Source of the DNA: Triglochin maritima
Lineage: Eukaryota > Streptophyta > Magnoliopsida > Alismatales > Juncaginaceae
Length of the DNA stretch: 64,000 nucleotides
Assembly: GCA_963682175.1 (NCBI GenBank)
Contig: OY821789.1
Span: 1 to 64,000, forward strand
Direction of reading: 5' to 3'
The notes below the pieces were generated by a model. That model had not been told where the DNA came from. It did no database searches and saw only the letters and a program-made list of their open reading frames with translations. A program made the position numbers and the translations under genes. Within the stretch, counting starts at the first letter, position 1. Each line of letters opens with the position of its first letter. Of this stretch, positions 13,501 through 27,030 are shown piece after piece.

Positions 13501-16500
13501 TCGTTTAAAATCCATTTGTGTCATCAGACCCCTCAAAAAATAAAGAAATAATGACATTTTTAGAATCTAAGGTTTTTACAGAAATTCGTGTGTTATAGCC
13601 TTTGTTTTTTTATAAATAACGAAATGTCAAAAAACTTGTTTTCGGACGCATCAGTTTAACATTTTTGTCGTATAAAATCGAATTGTCTCATCAGACCCCT
13701 CAAAAAATAAAGAAATAGTCACGTTTTTAAAAACTAACGGTTTTTACAGAAATTCGTGTGTGACGTAAGCTTTGGTGTATTGCTAAAAACCCCAATATCA
13801 AAAAATCTGTCTCCGAACGCATATGTTTAATATTTTCGTCGAATAAAATCTAATTGTGTCATCAGACTCCTCAAAAAATAAAGAAATAGTGATATTTTTA
13901 GAAACTGAGTGTTTTTACAGAAATTCGTGTGCTATAACCTTTGGGTTTTTTTATAAATAAGGAAAAATATCAACAAAAACTGTTTTCGAACACATCAGTT
14001 TAACACTTTCGTCGTATAAAATCCATTTGTCACAGGATCCCTCAAAAAATAAAGAAATAGTGACGTTTTTAAAAACTAACGGTTTTTACGGAAATTCGTG
14101 TGTGACATAGCCTTTGGTGTTTTGCTAAAAAACCAATATCAAAAAATTTTTACTCCGAACGCATATTTTTAACATTTTCGTCGTTTAAAATTCATTTGTG
14201 TCATCAGACCCCTCACAAAATAAAGAAATAGTGATATTTTTAGAAACTGAGAGTTTTTACAGAAATCTGTACGCTATAGCCTTTGTTTCTTTATAAATAA
14301 GGAAATAACAAAAAAAATTGTCTTCGAACACATCAGCTTAACATTTTCACCGTATAAAATCCATTTGTGGCATAGGAACCCTCAAAATAAAAAGCAATAG
14401 TGACGTTTTTAAAAATCAACGGTTTGTACGGAAATTCGTGTGTGACATAGCCTTTAGTGTTTTACTAAAAAACCAATTTCAAAAAATCTGTCTCCGAACG
14501 CATATTTTCCACATTTTTGTCGTTTAAAATCCATTTGTGTCATCAGACCCCTCAAAAAATAAAGAAATAATGACATTTTTAGAAACTAAGGTTTTTACAG
14601 AAATTCGTGTGTTATAGCCTTTGTTTTTTTATAAATAAGGAAATGTCAAAAAACTTATTTTCGGACGCATCAGTTTAACATTTTTGTCGTATAAAATCGA
14701 ATTGTGTCATCAGACCCCTCAAAAAATAAAGAAATAGTCACGTTTTTAAAAACTAAAGGTTTTTACAGAAATCCGTGCGCTATAGCCTTTGCTTTTTTGT
14801 AAATAAGGAAATATCAAAAAACTGTCTTCGAACACATCAGTTTAATATTTTCGTCGTATAAAATACATTTGTGTAATAGGACCCCTCAAAAAATAAAGAA
14901 ATTGTGACGTTTTTAAAAACTAACGGTTTTTACGGAAATTCGTGTGTGACATAGCTTTTGGTGTTTTGCTAAAAAACCAATATCAAAAAATTTGTCTCCG
15001 AACGCATATTTTTAACATTTTCGTCGTTTAAAATTCATTTGTGTCATCAGACCCCTCACAGAATAAAGAAATAGTGATATTTTTAGAAATTGAGGGTTTT
15101 TACAGAAATCTGTACGCTATAGCCTTTGTTTCTTTATAAATAAGGAAATAACAAAAAAAAATTGTCTTCGAACACATCAGCTTAACATTTTCGTCATATA
15201 AAATCCATTTGTGGCATAGGAACCCTCAAAATAAAAAGCAATAGTGACGTTTTTAAAGACAAACGGTTTTTACGGAAATTCGTGTGTGACATAGCCTTTA
15301 GTGTTTTACTAAAAAACCAATTTCAAAAAATCTGTCTCCGAACGCATATTTTCTACATTTTTGTCGTTTAAAATTCATTTGTGTCATCAGACCCCTCAAA
15401 AAATAAAGAAATAATGACATTTTTAGAAACTGAGGTTTTTACAGAAATTCGTGTGTTATAGCCTTTGTTTTTTTATAAATAAGGAAATGTCAAAAAACCT
15501 ATTTTCGGACGCATCAGTTTAACATTTTTGTCGTATAAAATCGAATTGTGTCATCAGACCCCTCAAAAAATAAAGAAATAGTCACGTTTTTAAAAACTAA
15601 CGGTTTTTACAGAAATTCGTGTGTGACGTAAGCTTTGGTGTATTGCTAAAAACCCCAATATCAAAAAATCTCTCTCCGAACGCATATGTTTAATATTTTC
15701 GTCGAATAAAATCTAATTGTGTCATCAAACTCCTCAAAAAATAAAGAAATAGTGTTATTTTTAGAAACTGAGTGTTTTTACAGAAATTCGTGTGCTATAA
15801 CCTTTGGGTTTTTTATAAATAAGGAAAAATATCAACAAAAACTGTTTTCGAACACATCAGTTTAACACTTTCGTCGTATAAAATCCATTTGTCATAGGAT
15901 CCCTCAAAAAATAAAGAAATAGTGACGTTTTTAAAAACTAACGGTTTTTACGGAAATTCGTGTGTGACATAGCCTTTAGTGTTTTACTAAAAATCAATTT
16001 CAAAAAATCTGTCTCCGAACGCATATTTTCCACATTTTCGTCGTTTAAAATTCATTTGTGTCATCAGACCCCTCAAAAAATAAAGAAATAATGACATTTT
16101 TAGAAACTGAGGTTTTTACAGAAATTCGTGTGTTATAGCCTTTGTTTTTTTATAAATAACGAAATGTCAAAAAACCTGTTTTCGGACGCATCAGTTTAAC
16201 ATTTTTGTCGTATAAAATCGAATTGTGTCATCAGACCCCTCAAAAAATAAAGAAATAGTCACGTTTTTAAAAACTAAAGGTTTTTACAGAAATCCGTGCG
16301 CTATAGCCTTTGCTTTTTTGTAAATAAGGAAATATCAAAAAACTGTCTTGGAACACATCAGTTTAATATTTTCGTCGTATAAAATACATTTGTGTCGTAG
16401 GACCCCTCAAAAAATAAAGAAATTGTGACGTTTTTAAAAACTAACGGTTTTTACGGAAATTCGTGTGTGACATAGCCTTTGGTGTTTTGCTAAAAAACCA

Positions 16501-17200
16501 ATATCAAAAAATCTGTCTCCGAACGCATATTTTTAACATTTTCGTCGTTTAAAATTCATTTGTGTCGTCAGACCCCTCAAAAAATAATGAAATAGTGACA
16601 TTTTTAGAAACTGTTGGTTTTTAAAGAAATTCGTGTGCTTTAGCTTTTGGTTTTTTTATAAATAAGGAAGTATTAAAAAAACAATCTTCGAACACATCAG
16701 TTTAACATTTACATCGTATAAAATCCATTTTGTGTCATAGGACCCCTCAAAAAAAAATTGAAGTTTTTAAAAACTAACGGTTTTTTACAGAAATTCGTGT
16801 GTGACATGGCCTTTGGTGTTTTGCTAAAAAACCAATATCAAAACATTTGTCTCCGAACGCATATTTTTAACATTTTCATCGTTTAAAATTCATTTGTGTC
16901 ATCAGACCCCTCAAAAAATAACGAATAGTGGCATTTTTAGAAACTAAGGGTTTTTAAAGAAATTCGTGTGCTATAGCCTTTGGTTTGTTTATAAATAAGG
17001 AAATACCAAAAAAATTGTCTTTGAACACATCAGTTTAACATTTTCGTCGAATAAAATTCATTTGTGTCATCAGACCCCTCAAAAAATAAAGAAATAGTGA
17101 CGTTCTTAAAAACTAACGGTTTTTACGGAAATTCGTGTGTGACATAGCCTATGGTGTTTTGCTAAAAACCCAATATCACAAAATCTGTCTCCGAACGCAT
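13500..17200. repeat. ~1.86-kb higher-order repeat, outer block
   Basis: A monomer carrying the diagnostic string gtgtgacgtaagctttgg recurs with acgta at 13763 and 15626, a spacing of 1863 bp or about eleven monomers. Neighbouring monomers repeat in the same order, for example the tgtgcgctatagcctttgc type and the tttgtca(c/t)aggatccc type. The block is about two copies, the second grading into differently ordered monomers after about 16.5 kb. The same unit occurs three times at 29.3-34.5 kb. Confidence 0.75.
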
Positions 17201-20200
17201 ATATTTTAAAATTTTCGTCGTTTAAAATTCATTTGTGTCATCAGACCCCTCAAAAAATAAAGAAATAGTGACATTTTTTGAAACTGAGGGTTTTTACAGA
17301 AATTCGTGTGTTATAGTCTTTGGTTTTTTTATAAATAAGGAAATACCCAAAAATCAGTCTTCGAACGCATCAGTTTAACATTTACGTCGTATCATTTGTG
17401 TCAACAGACCCCTCAAAAAATAAAGAAATAGTGAAGTTTTTAAAAACTAACGGTTTTTACAGAAATTCGTGTGTGACGTAGCCTTTGGTGTTTTGCTAAA
17501 AAACCAATATCAAAAAATCTATCTCCGAACGCATATTTTTAAAATTTTCGTCGTTTAAAATTCATTTGTGCCACCAGACCCCTCAAAAAAAAATAGTGAC
17601 ATTTTTTGAAACTGAGGGTTTTTACAGAAATTCGTGTGCTATAGTCTTTGGGTGTTTTATAAATAAGGAAATACCCAAAAATCAGTCTTCGAACGCATCA
17701 GTTTAACATTTTCGTCGTATAAAATTCATTTGTGTCAACAGACCCCTCAAAAAATAAAGAAATAGTGAAGTTTTTAAAAACTAACGGTTTTTTACAGAAA
17801 TTCGTGTGTGACATAGCCTTTGGTGTTTTGCTAATAAACCAATATCAAAAAATCTATCTCCGAACGCATATTTTTAACATTTTCGTCGTTCAAAATTCAT
17901 TTGTCATCAGACCCCTCACAAAATAAAGAAATAGTGATATTTTTAGAAACTGAGGGTTTTTACAGAAATCCGTGCGTTATAGACTTTTTTCTTTATAAAT
18001 AAGGAAATATCAAAAAAATTGTCTTCGAACACATCAGTTTAACATTTTCGTCGTATAAAATCCATTTGTGGCGTAGGACCCCTCAAAATAAAAAGAAATA
18101 GTGACGTTTTTAAAAACCGACGATTTTTACGGAAATTCGAGTGTGACATAGCCTTTGCTTTTTACTAAAAAACCAATATCAAAAAAACTGTCTCCGAACA
18201 CATATTTTCAACATTTTCGTCGTTTAAAATTCATTTGTCATCAGACCCCTCAAAAAATAAATAAATAGTGACATTTTTAGAAACTAAGGGTTTTTACAGA
18301 AATTCATGTGCTATAGCCTTTGGGTTTTTTATAAATAAGGAAATATCAAAAAATTTGTCTTCGAACGCATCAGTTTAACATTTTTGTCGTATAAAATTCA
18401 TTTGTGTCATCAGACCCCCAAAAAAAATAAAGAAATAGTGACATTTTTAGAAACTGTGGGTTTTTAAAGAAATTCGTGTGCTTTAGCTTTTGGTTTTTTT
18501 ATAAATAAGGAAATATTAAAAAAACTATTTTCGAACACATCAGTTTAACATTTACATCGTATAAAATCCATTTTGTGTCATAGGACCCCTCAAAAAAAAT
18601 GTGAAGTTTTTAAAAACTAACGGTTTTTTACAGAAATTCGTGTGTGACATAGCCTTTGGTGTTTTGCTAAAAAACCAATATCAAAAAAATTGCCTCCGAA
18701 CGCATATTTTTAACATTTTCGTCGTTTAAAATTCATTTGTGTCATCAGACCCCTCACAAAATAAAGAAATAGTGATATTTTTAGAAACTAAGCGTTTTTA
18801 CAGAAATCTGTACGCTATAGCCTTTGTTTCTTTATAAATAAGGAAATAACAAAAAAATTTGTCTTCGAACACATCAGCTTAACATTTTCGTCGTATAAAA
18901 TCCATTTGTGGCATAGGAACCCTCAAAATAAAAAGCAATAGTGACATAGCCTTTAGTGTTTTACTAAAAAACCAATTTCAAAAAATATGTCTCCGAACGC
19001 ATATTTTCCACATTTTTGTCGTTTAAAATTCATTTGTGTCATCAGACCCCTCAAAAAATAAAGAAATAATGACATTTTTAGAAACTAAGGTTTTTACAGA
19101 AATTCGTGTGTTATAGCCTTTGTTTTTTTATAAATAAGGAAATGTCAAAAAACCTATTTTCGGACGCATCAGTTTAACATTTTTGTCGTATAAAATCGAA
19201 TTGTGTCATCAGACCCCTCAAAAAATAAAGAAATAGTCACGTTTTTAAAAACTAAAGGTTTTTACAGAAATCCGTGCGCTATAGCCTTTGCTTTTTTGTA
19301 AATAAGGAAATATCAAAAAACTGTCTTTGAACACATCAGTTTAATATTTTCGTCGTATAAAATACAATTGTGTCATAGGACCCCTCAAAAAATAAAGAAA
19401 TTGTGACGTTTTTAAAAACTAACGGTTTTTACGGAAATTCGTGTGTGACATAGCCTTTGGTGTTTTGCTAAAAAACCAATATCAAAAAATCTGTCTCCGA
19501 ACGCATATATTTAACATTTTCGTCGTTTAAAATTCATTTGTGTCGTCAGACCCCTCAAAAAATAATGAAATAGTGACATTTTTAGAAACTGTGAGTTTTT
19601 AAAGAAATTCGTGTGCTTTAGCTTTTGGTTTTTTTATAAATAAGGAAGTATTAAAAAACTATCTTCGAACACATCAGTTTAACATTTACATCGTATGAAA
19701 TCCATTTTGTGTCATAGGACCCCTCAAAAAAAATGTGAAGTTTTTAAAAACTAATTTGTGTCATCAGACCCCTCAAAAAATAAAGAAATTGTGACGTTTT
19801 TAAAAACTAACGGTTTTTACGGAAATTCGTGTGTGACATAGCCTTTGGTGTTTTGCTAAAAAACCAATATCAAAAAATCTGTCTCCGAACGCATATTTTT
19901 AACATTTTCGTCGTTTAAAATTCATTTGTGTCGTCAGACCCCTCAAAAAATAATGAAATATTGACATTTTTAGAAACTGTGAGTTTTTAAAGAAATTCGT
20001 GTGCTTTAGCTTTTGGTTTTTTTATAAATAAGGAAGTATTAAAAAACTATCTTCGAACACATCAGTTTAACATTTACATCGTATAGAATCCATTTTGTGT
20101 CATAGGACCCCTCAAAAAAAATGTAAAGTTTTTAAAAACTAACAGTTTTTACAGAAATTCGTGTGTGACATAGCCTTTGGTGTTTTGCTAAAAAACCAAT

Positions 20201-23200
20201 ATCAAAACATCTGTCTTCGAACGCATATTTTTAACATTTTCCTCGTTTAAAATTCATTTGTGTCATCAGACCCCTCACAAAATAAAGAAATAGTGATATT
20301 TTTAGAAACTGAGGGTTTTTACAGAAATCTGTACGCTATAGCCTTTGTTTCTTTATAAATAAGGAAATAACAAAAAAATTGTCTTCGAACACATCAGCTT
20401 AACATTTTCGTCGTATAAAATCCATTTGTGGCATAGGAACCCTCAAAATAAAAAGCAATAGTGACATAGCCTTTAGTGTTTTACTAAAAAACCAATTTCA
20501 AAAAATATGTCTCCGAACGCATATTTTCCACATTTTTGTCGTTTAAAATTCATTTGTGTCATCAGACCCCTCAAAAAATAAAGAAATAATGACATTTTTA
20601 GAAACTAAGGTTTTTACAGAAATTCGTGTGTTATAGCCTTTGTTTTTTTATAAATAAGGAAATGTCAAAAACCTATTTTCGGACGCATCAGTTTAACATT
20701 TTTGTCGTATAAAATCGAATTGTGTCATCAGACCCCTCAAAAAATAAAGAAATAGTCACGTTTTTAAAAACTAAAGGTTTTTACAGAAATCCGTGCGCTA
20801 TAGCCTTTGCTTTTTTGTAAATAAGGAAATATCAAAAAACTGTCTTGGAACACATCAGTTTAATATTTTCGTCGTATAAAATACATTTGTGTCATAGGAC
20901 CCCTCAAAAAATAAAGAAATTGTGACGTTTTTAAAAACTAACGGTTTTTACGGAAATTCGTGTGTGACATAGCCTTTGGTGTTTTGCTAAAAAACCAATA
21001 TCAAAAAATCTGTCTCCGAACGCATATTTTTAACATTTTCGTCGTTTAAAATTCATTTGTGTCGTCAGACCCCTCAAAAAATAATGAAATAGTGACATTT
21101 TTAGAAACTGTGAGTTTTTAAAGAAATTCGTGTGCTTTAGCTTTTGGTTTTTTTATAAATAAGGAAGTATTAAAAAACTATCTTCGAACACATCAGTTTA
21201 ACATTTACATCGTATGAAATCCATTTTGTGTCATAGGACCCCTCAAAAAAAATGTGAAGTTTTTAAAAACTAATTTGTGTCATCAGACCCCCACAAAATA
21301 AGGAAATAGTGATATTTTTAGAAACTGAGGGTTTTTACAGAAATCTGTACGCTATAGCCTTTGTTTCTTTATAAATAAGGAAATAACAAAAAAAATTGTC
21401 TTCGAACACATCAGCTTAACATTTTCGTCGTATAAAATCCATTTGTGGCATAGGAACCCTCAAAATAAAAAGCAATAGTGACATAGCCTTTAGTGTTTTA
21501 CTAAAAAACCAATTTCAAAAAATATGTCTCCGAACGCATATTTTCCACATTTTTGTCGTTTAAAATTCATTTGTGTCATCAGACCCCTCAAAAAATAAAG
21601 AAATAATGACATTTTTAGAAACTAAAGTTTTTACAGAAATTCGTGTGTTATAGCCTTTGTTTTTTTATAAATAAGGAAATGTCAAAAAACTTATTTTCGG
21701 ACGTATCAGTTTAACATTTTTGTCGTATAAAATCGAATTGTGTCATCAGACCCCTCAAAAAATAAAGAAATAGTCACGTTTTTAAAAACTAAAGGTTTTT
21801 ACAGAAATCCGTGCGCTATAGCCTTTGATTTTTTGTAAATAAGGAAATATCAAAAAACTGTCTTTGAACACATCAGTTTAATATTTTCGTCGTATAAAAT
21901 ACATTTGTGTCATAGGACCCCACAAAAAATAAAGAAATTGTGACGTTTTTAAAAACTAACGGTTTTTACGGAAATTCGTGTGTGACATAGCCTTTGGTGT
22001 TTTGCTAAAAAACCAATATCAAAAAATCTGTCTCCGAACGCATATTTGTAACATTTTCGTCGTTTAAAATTCATTTGTGTCGTCAGACCCCTCAAAAAAT
22101 AATGAAATAGTGACATTTTTAGAAACTGTGGGTTTTTAAAGAAATTCGTGTGCTTTAGCTTTTGGTTTTTTTATAAATAAGGAAGTATTAAAAAACTATC
22201 TTCGAACACATCAGTTTAACATTTACATCGTATAAAATTCATTTTGTGTCATAGGACCCCTCAAAAAAAATGTTAAGTTTTTAAAAACTAACGGTTTTTA
22301 CAGAAATTCGTGTGTGACATAGCCTTTGGGGTTTTGCTAAAAACCCAATATCAAAACATCTGTCTCCGAACGCATGTTTTTAACATTTTCCTCGTTTAAA
22401 ATTCATTTGTGTCATCAGACCCCTCACAAAATAAAGAAATAGTGATATTTTTAGAAACTGAGGGTTTTTACAGAAATCTGTACGCTATAGCCTTTGTTTC
22501 TTTATAAATAAGGAAATAACAAAAAAAATTGTCTTCGAACACATCAGCTTAACATTTTCGTCGTATAAAATCCATTTGTGGCATAGGAACCCTCAAAATA
22601 AAAAGCAATAGTGACATAGCCTTTAGTGTTTTACTAAAAAACCAATTTCAAAAAATATGTCTCCGAACGCATATTTTCCACATTTTTGTCGTTTAAAATT
22701 CATTTGTGTCATCAGACCCCTCAAAAAATAAAGAAATAATAACATTTTTAGAAACTAAGGTTTTTACAGAAATTCGTGTGTTATAGCCTTTGTTTTTTTA
22801 TAAATAAGGAAATGTCAAAAAACCTATTTTCGGACGCATCAGTTTAACATTTTTGTCGTATAAAATCGAATTGTGTCATCAGACCCCTCAAAAAATAAAG
22901 AAATAGTCACGTTTTTAAAAACTAAAGGTTTTTACAGAAATCCGTGCGCTATAGCCTTTGCTTTTTTGTAAATAAAGAAATATCAAAAAACTGTCTTCGA
23001 ACACATCAGTTTAATATTTTCGTCGTATAAAATACATTTGTGTCGTAGGACCCCTCAAAAAATAAAGAAATTGTGACGTTTTTAAAAACTAACGGTTTTT
23101 ACGGAAATTCGTGTGTGACATAGCCTTTGGTGTTTTGCTAAAAAACCAATATCAAAAAATCTGTCTCCGAACGCATATTTTTAACATTTTCGTCGTTTAA

Positions 23201-26200
23201 AATTCATTTGTGTCGTCAGACCCCTCAAAAAATAATGAAATATTGACATTTTTAGAAACTGTGAGTTTTTAAAGAAATTCGTGTGCTTTAGCTTTTGGTT
23301 TTTTTATAAATAAGGAAGTATTAAAAAACTATCTTCGAACACATCAGTTTAACATTTACATCGTATAGAATCCATTTTGTGTCATAGGACCCCTCAAAAA
23401 AAATGTGAAGTTTTTAAAAACTAACAGTTTTTACAGAAATTCGTGTGTGACATAGCCTTTGGTGTTTTGCTAAAAAACCAATATCAAAACATCTGTCTTC
23501 GAACGCATATTTTTAACATTTTCCTCGTTTAAAATTCATTTGTGTCATCAGACCCCTCACAAAATAAAGAAATAGTGATATTTTTAGAAACTGAGGGTTT
23601 TTACAGAAATCTGTACGCTATAGCCTTTGTTTCTTTATAAATAAGGAAATAACAAAAAAATTGTCTTCGAACACATCAGCTTAACATTTTCGTCGTATAA
23701 AATCCATTTGTGGCATAGGAACCCTCAAAATAAAAAGCAATAGTGACATAGCCTTTAGTGTTTTACTAAAAAACCAATTTCAAAAAATATGTCTCCGAAC
23801 GCATATTTTCCACATTTTTGTCGTTTAAAATTCATTTGTGTCATCAGACCCCTCAAAAAATAAAGAAATAATGTCATTTTTAGAAACTAAGGTTTTTACA
23901 GAAATTCGTGTGTTATAGCCTTTGTTTTTTTATAAATAAGGAAATGTCAAAAAACCTATTTTCGGACGCATCAGTTTAACATTTTTGTCGTATAAAATCG
24001 AATTGTGTCATCAGACCCCTCAAAAAATAAAGAAATAGTCACGTTTTTAAAAACTAAAGGTTTTTACAGAAATCCGTGCGCTATAGCCTTTGCTTTTTTG
24101 TAAATAAGGAAATATCAAAAAACTGTCTTGGAACACATCAGTTTAATATTTTCGTCGTATAAAATACATTTGTGTCATAGGACCCCTCAAAAAATAAAGA
24201 AATTGTGACGTTTTTAAAAACTAACGGTTTTTACGGAAATTCGTGTGTGACATAGCCTTTGGTGTTTTGCTAAAAAACCAATATCAAAAAATCTGTCTCC
24301 GAACGCATATTTTTAACATTTTCGTCGTTTAAAATTCATTTGTGTCGTCAGACCCCTCAAAAAATAATGAAATAGTGACATTTTTAGAAACTGTGAGTTT
24401 TTAAAGAAATTCGTGTGCTTTAGCTTTTGGTTTTTTTATAAATAAGGAAGTATTAAAAAACTATCTTCGAACACATCAGTTTAACATTTACATCGTATGA
24501 AATCCATTTTGTGTCATAGGACCCCTCAAAAAAAATGTGAAGTTTTTAAAAACTAATTTGTGTCATCAGACCCCCACAAAATAAAGAAATAGTGATATTT
24601 TTAGAAACTGAGGGTTTTTACAGAAATCTGTACGCTATAGCCTTTGTTTCTTTATAAATAAGGAAATAACAAAAAAAATTGTCTTCGAACACATCAGCTT
24701 AACATTTTCGTCGTATAAAATCCATTTGTGGCATAGGAACCCTCAAAATAAAAAGCAATAGTGACATAGCCTTTAGTGTTTTACTAAAAAACCAATTTCA
24801 AAAAATATGTCTCCGAACGCATATTTTCCACATTTTTGTCGTTTAAAATTCATTTGTGTCATCAGACCCCTCAAAAAATAAAGAAATAATGACATTTTTA
24901 GAAACTAAAGTTTTTACAGAAATTCGTGTGTTATAGCCTTTGTTTTTTTATAAATAAGGAAATGTCAAAAAACTTATTTTCGGACGTATCAGTTTAACAT
25001 TTTTGTCGTATAAAATCGAATTGTGTCATCAGACCCCTCAAAAAATAAAGAAATAGTCACGTTTTTAAAAACTAAAGGTTTTTACAGAAATTCGTGCGCT
25101 ATAGCCTTTGATTTTTTGTAAATAAGGAAATATCAAAAAATTGTCTTTGAACACATCAGTTTAATATTTTCGTCGTATAAAATACATTTGTGTCATAGGA
25201 CCCCACAAAAAATAAAGAAATTGTGACGTTTTTAAAAACTAACGGTTTTTACGGAAATTCGTGTGTGACATAGCCTTTGGTGTTTTGCTAAAAAACCAAT
25301 ATCAAAAAATCTGTCTCCGAACGCATATTTGTAACATTTTCGTCGTTTAAAATTCATTTGTGTCGTCAGACCCCTCAAAAAATAATGAAATAGTGACATT
25401 TTTAGAAACTGTGGGTTTTTAAAGAAATTCGTGTGCTTTAGCTTTTGGTTTTTTTATAAATAAGGAAGTATTAAAAAACTATCTTCGAACACATCAGTTT
25501 AACATTTACATCGTATAAAATTCATTTTGTGTCATAGGACCCCTCAAAAAAAATGTTAAGTTTTTAAAAACTAACGGTTTTTACAGAAATTCGTGTGTGA
25601 CATAGCCTTTGGGGTTTTGCTAAAAACCCAATATCAAAACATCTGTCTCCGAACGCATGTTTTTAACATTTTCCTCGTTTAAAATTCATTTGTGTCATCA
25701 GACCCCTCACAAAATAAAGAAATAGTGATATTTTTAGAAACTGAGGGTTTTTACAGAAATCTGTACGCTATAGCCTTTGTTTCTTTATAAATAAGGAAAT
25801 AACAAAAAAAATTGTCTTCGAACACATCAGCTTAACATTTTCGTCGTATAAAATCCATTTGTGGCATAGGAACCCTCAAAATAAAAAGCAATAGTGACAT
25901 AGCCTTTAGTGTTTTACTAAAAAACCAATTTCAAAAAATATGTCTCCGAACGCATATTTTCCACATTTTTGTCGTTTAAAATTCATTTGTGTCATCAGAC
26001 CCCTCAAAAAATAAAGAAATAATAACATTTTTAGAAACTAAGGTTTTTACAGAAATTCGTGTGTTATAGCCTTTGTTTTTTTATAAATAAGGAAATGTCA
26101 AAAAACCTATTTTCGGACGCATCAGTTTAACATTTTTGTCGTATAAAATCGAATTGTGTCATCAGACCCCTCAAAAAATAAAGAAATAGTCACGTTTTTA

Positions 26201-27030
26201 AAAACTAAAGGTTTTTACAGAAATCCGTGCGCTATAGCCTTTGCTTTTTTGTAAATAAAGAAATATCAAAAAACTGTCTTCGAACACATCAGTTTAATAT
26301 TTTCGTCGTATAAAATACATTTGTGTCGTAGGACCCCTCAAAAAATAAAGAAATTGTGACGTTTTTAAAAACTAACGGTTTTTACGGAAATTCGTGTGTG
26401 ACATAGCCTTTGGTGTTTTGCTAAAAAACCAATATCAAAAAATCTGTCTCCGAACGCATATTTTTAACATTTTCGTCGTTTAAAATTCATTTGTGTCGTC
26501 AGACCCCTCAAAAAATAATGAAATATTGACATTTTTAGAAACTGTGAGTTTTTAAAGAAATTCGTGTGCTTTAGCTTTTGGTTTTTTTATAAATAAGGAA
26601 GTATTAAAAAACTATCTTCGAACACATCAGTTTAACATTTACATCGTATAGAATCCATTTTGTGTCATAGGACCCCTCAAAAAAAATGTGAAGTTTTTAA
26701 AAACTAACAGTTTTTACAGAAATTCGTGTGTGACATAGCCTTTGGTGTTTTGCTAAAAAACCAATATCAAAACATCTGTCTTCGAACGCATATTTTTAAC
26801 ATTTTCCTCGTTTAAAATTCATTTGTGTCATCAGACCCCTCACAAAATAAAGAAATAGTGATATTTTTAGAAACTGAGGGTTTTTACAGAAATCTGTACG
26901 CTATAGCCTTTGTTTCTTTATAAATAAGGAAATAACAAAAAAATTGTCTTCGAACACATCAGCTTAACATTTTCGTCGTATAAAATCCATTTGTGGCATA
27001 GGAACCCTCAAAATAAAAAGCAATAGTGAC
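13960..27030. repeat. Outer copy of a ~13-kb internal duplication
   Basis: This stretch recurs at about 31575-44640 with a constant displacement of 17615 bp before about 20670, 17616 bp after it, and 17617-17618 bp near the end. Every position I compared kept register, including private markers: acgta 15626/33241, gaatagtggc 16924/34539, and a 64-codon open frame at 17732/35347 with identical translation. Differences are few, for example a 1-bp indel near 20667 and cagctt versus cacctt near 18885/36500. Looser similarity in the same register extends outward to about 13.0 kb. The match breaks near 27030, where the inner copy carries a 42-bp segment that the outer copy lacks. Confidence 0.85.

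Noticed and set aside
17732..17926. 64-codon frame repeated identically at 35347-35541
   Set aside because: Identity reflects the 17.6-kb satellite duplication, not protein conservation. A related but altered frame at 47680 shows no coding constraint.
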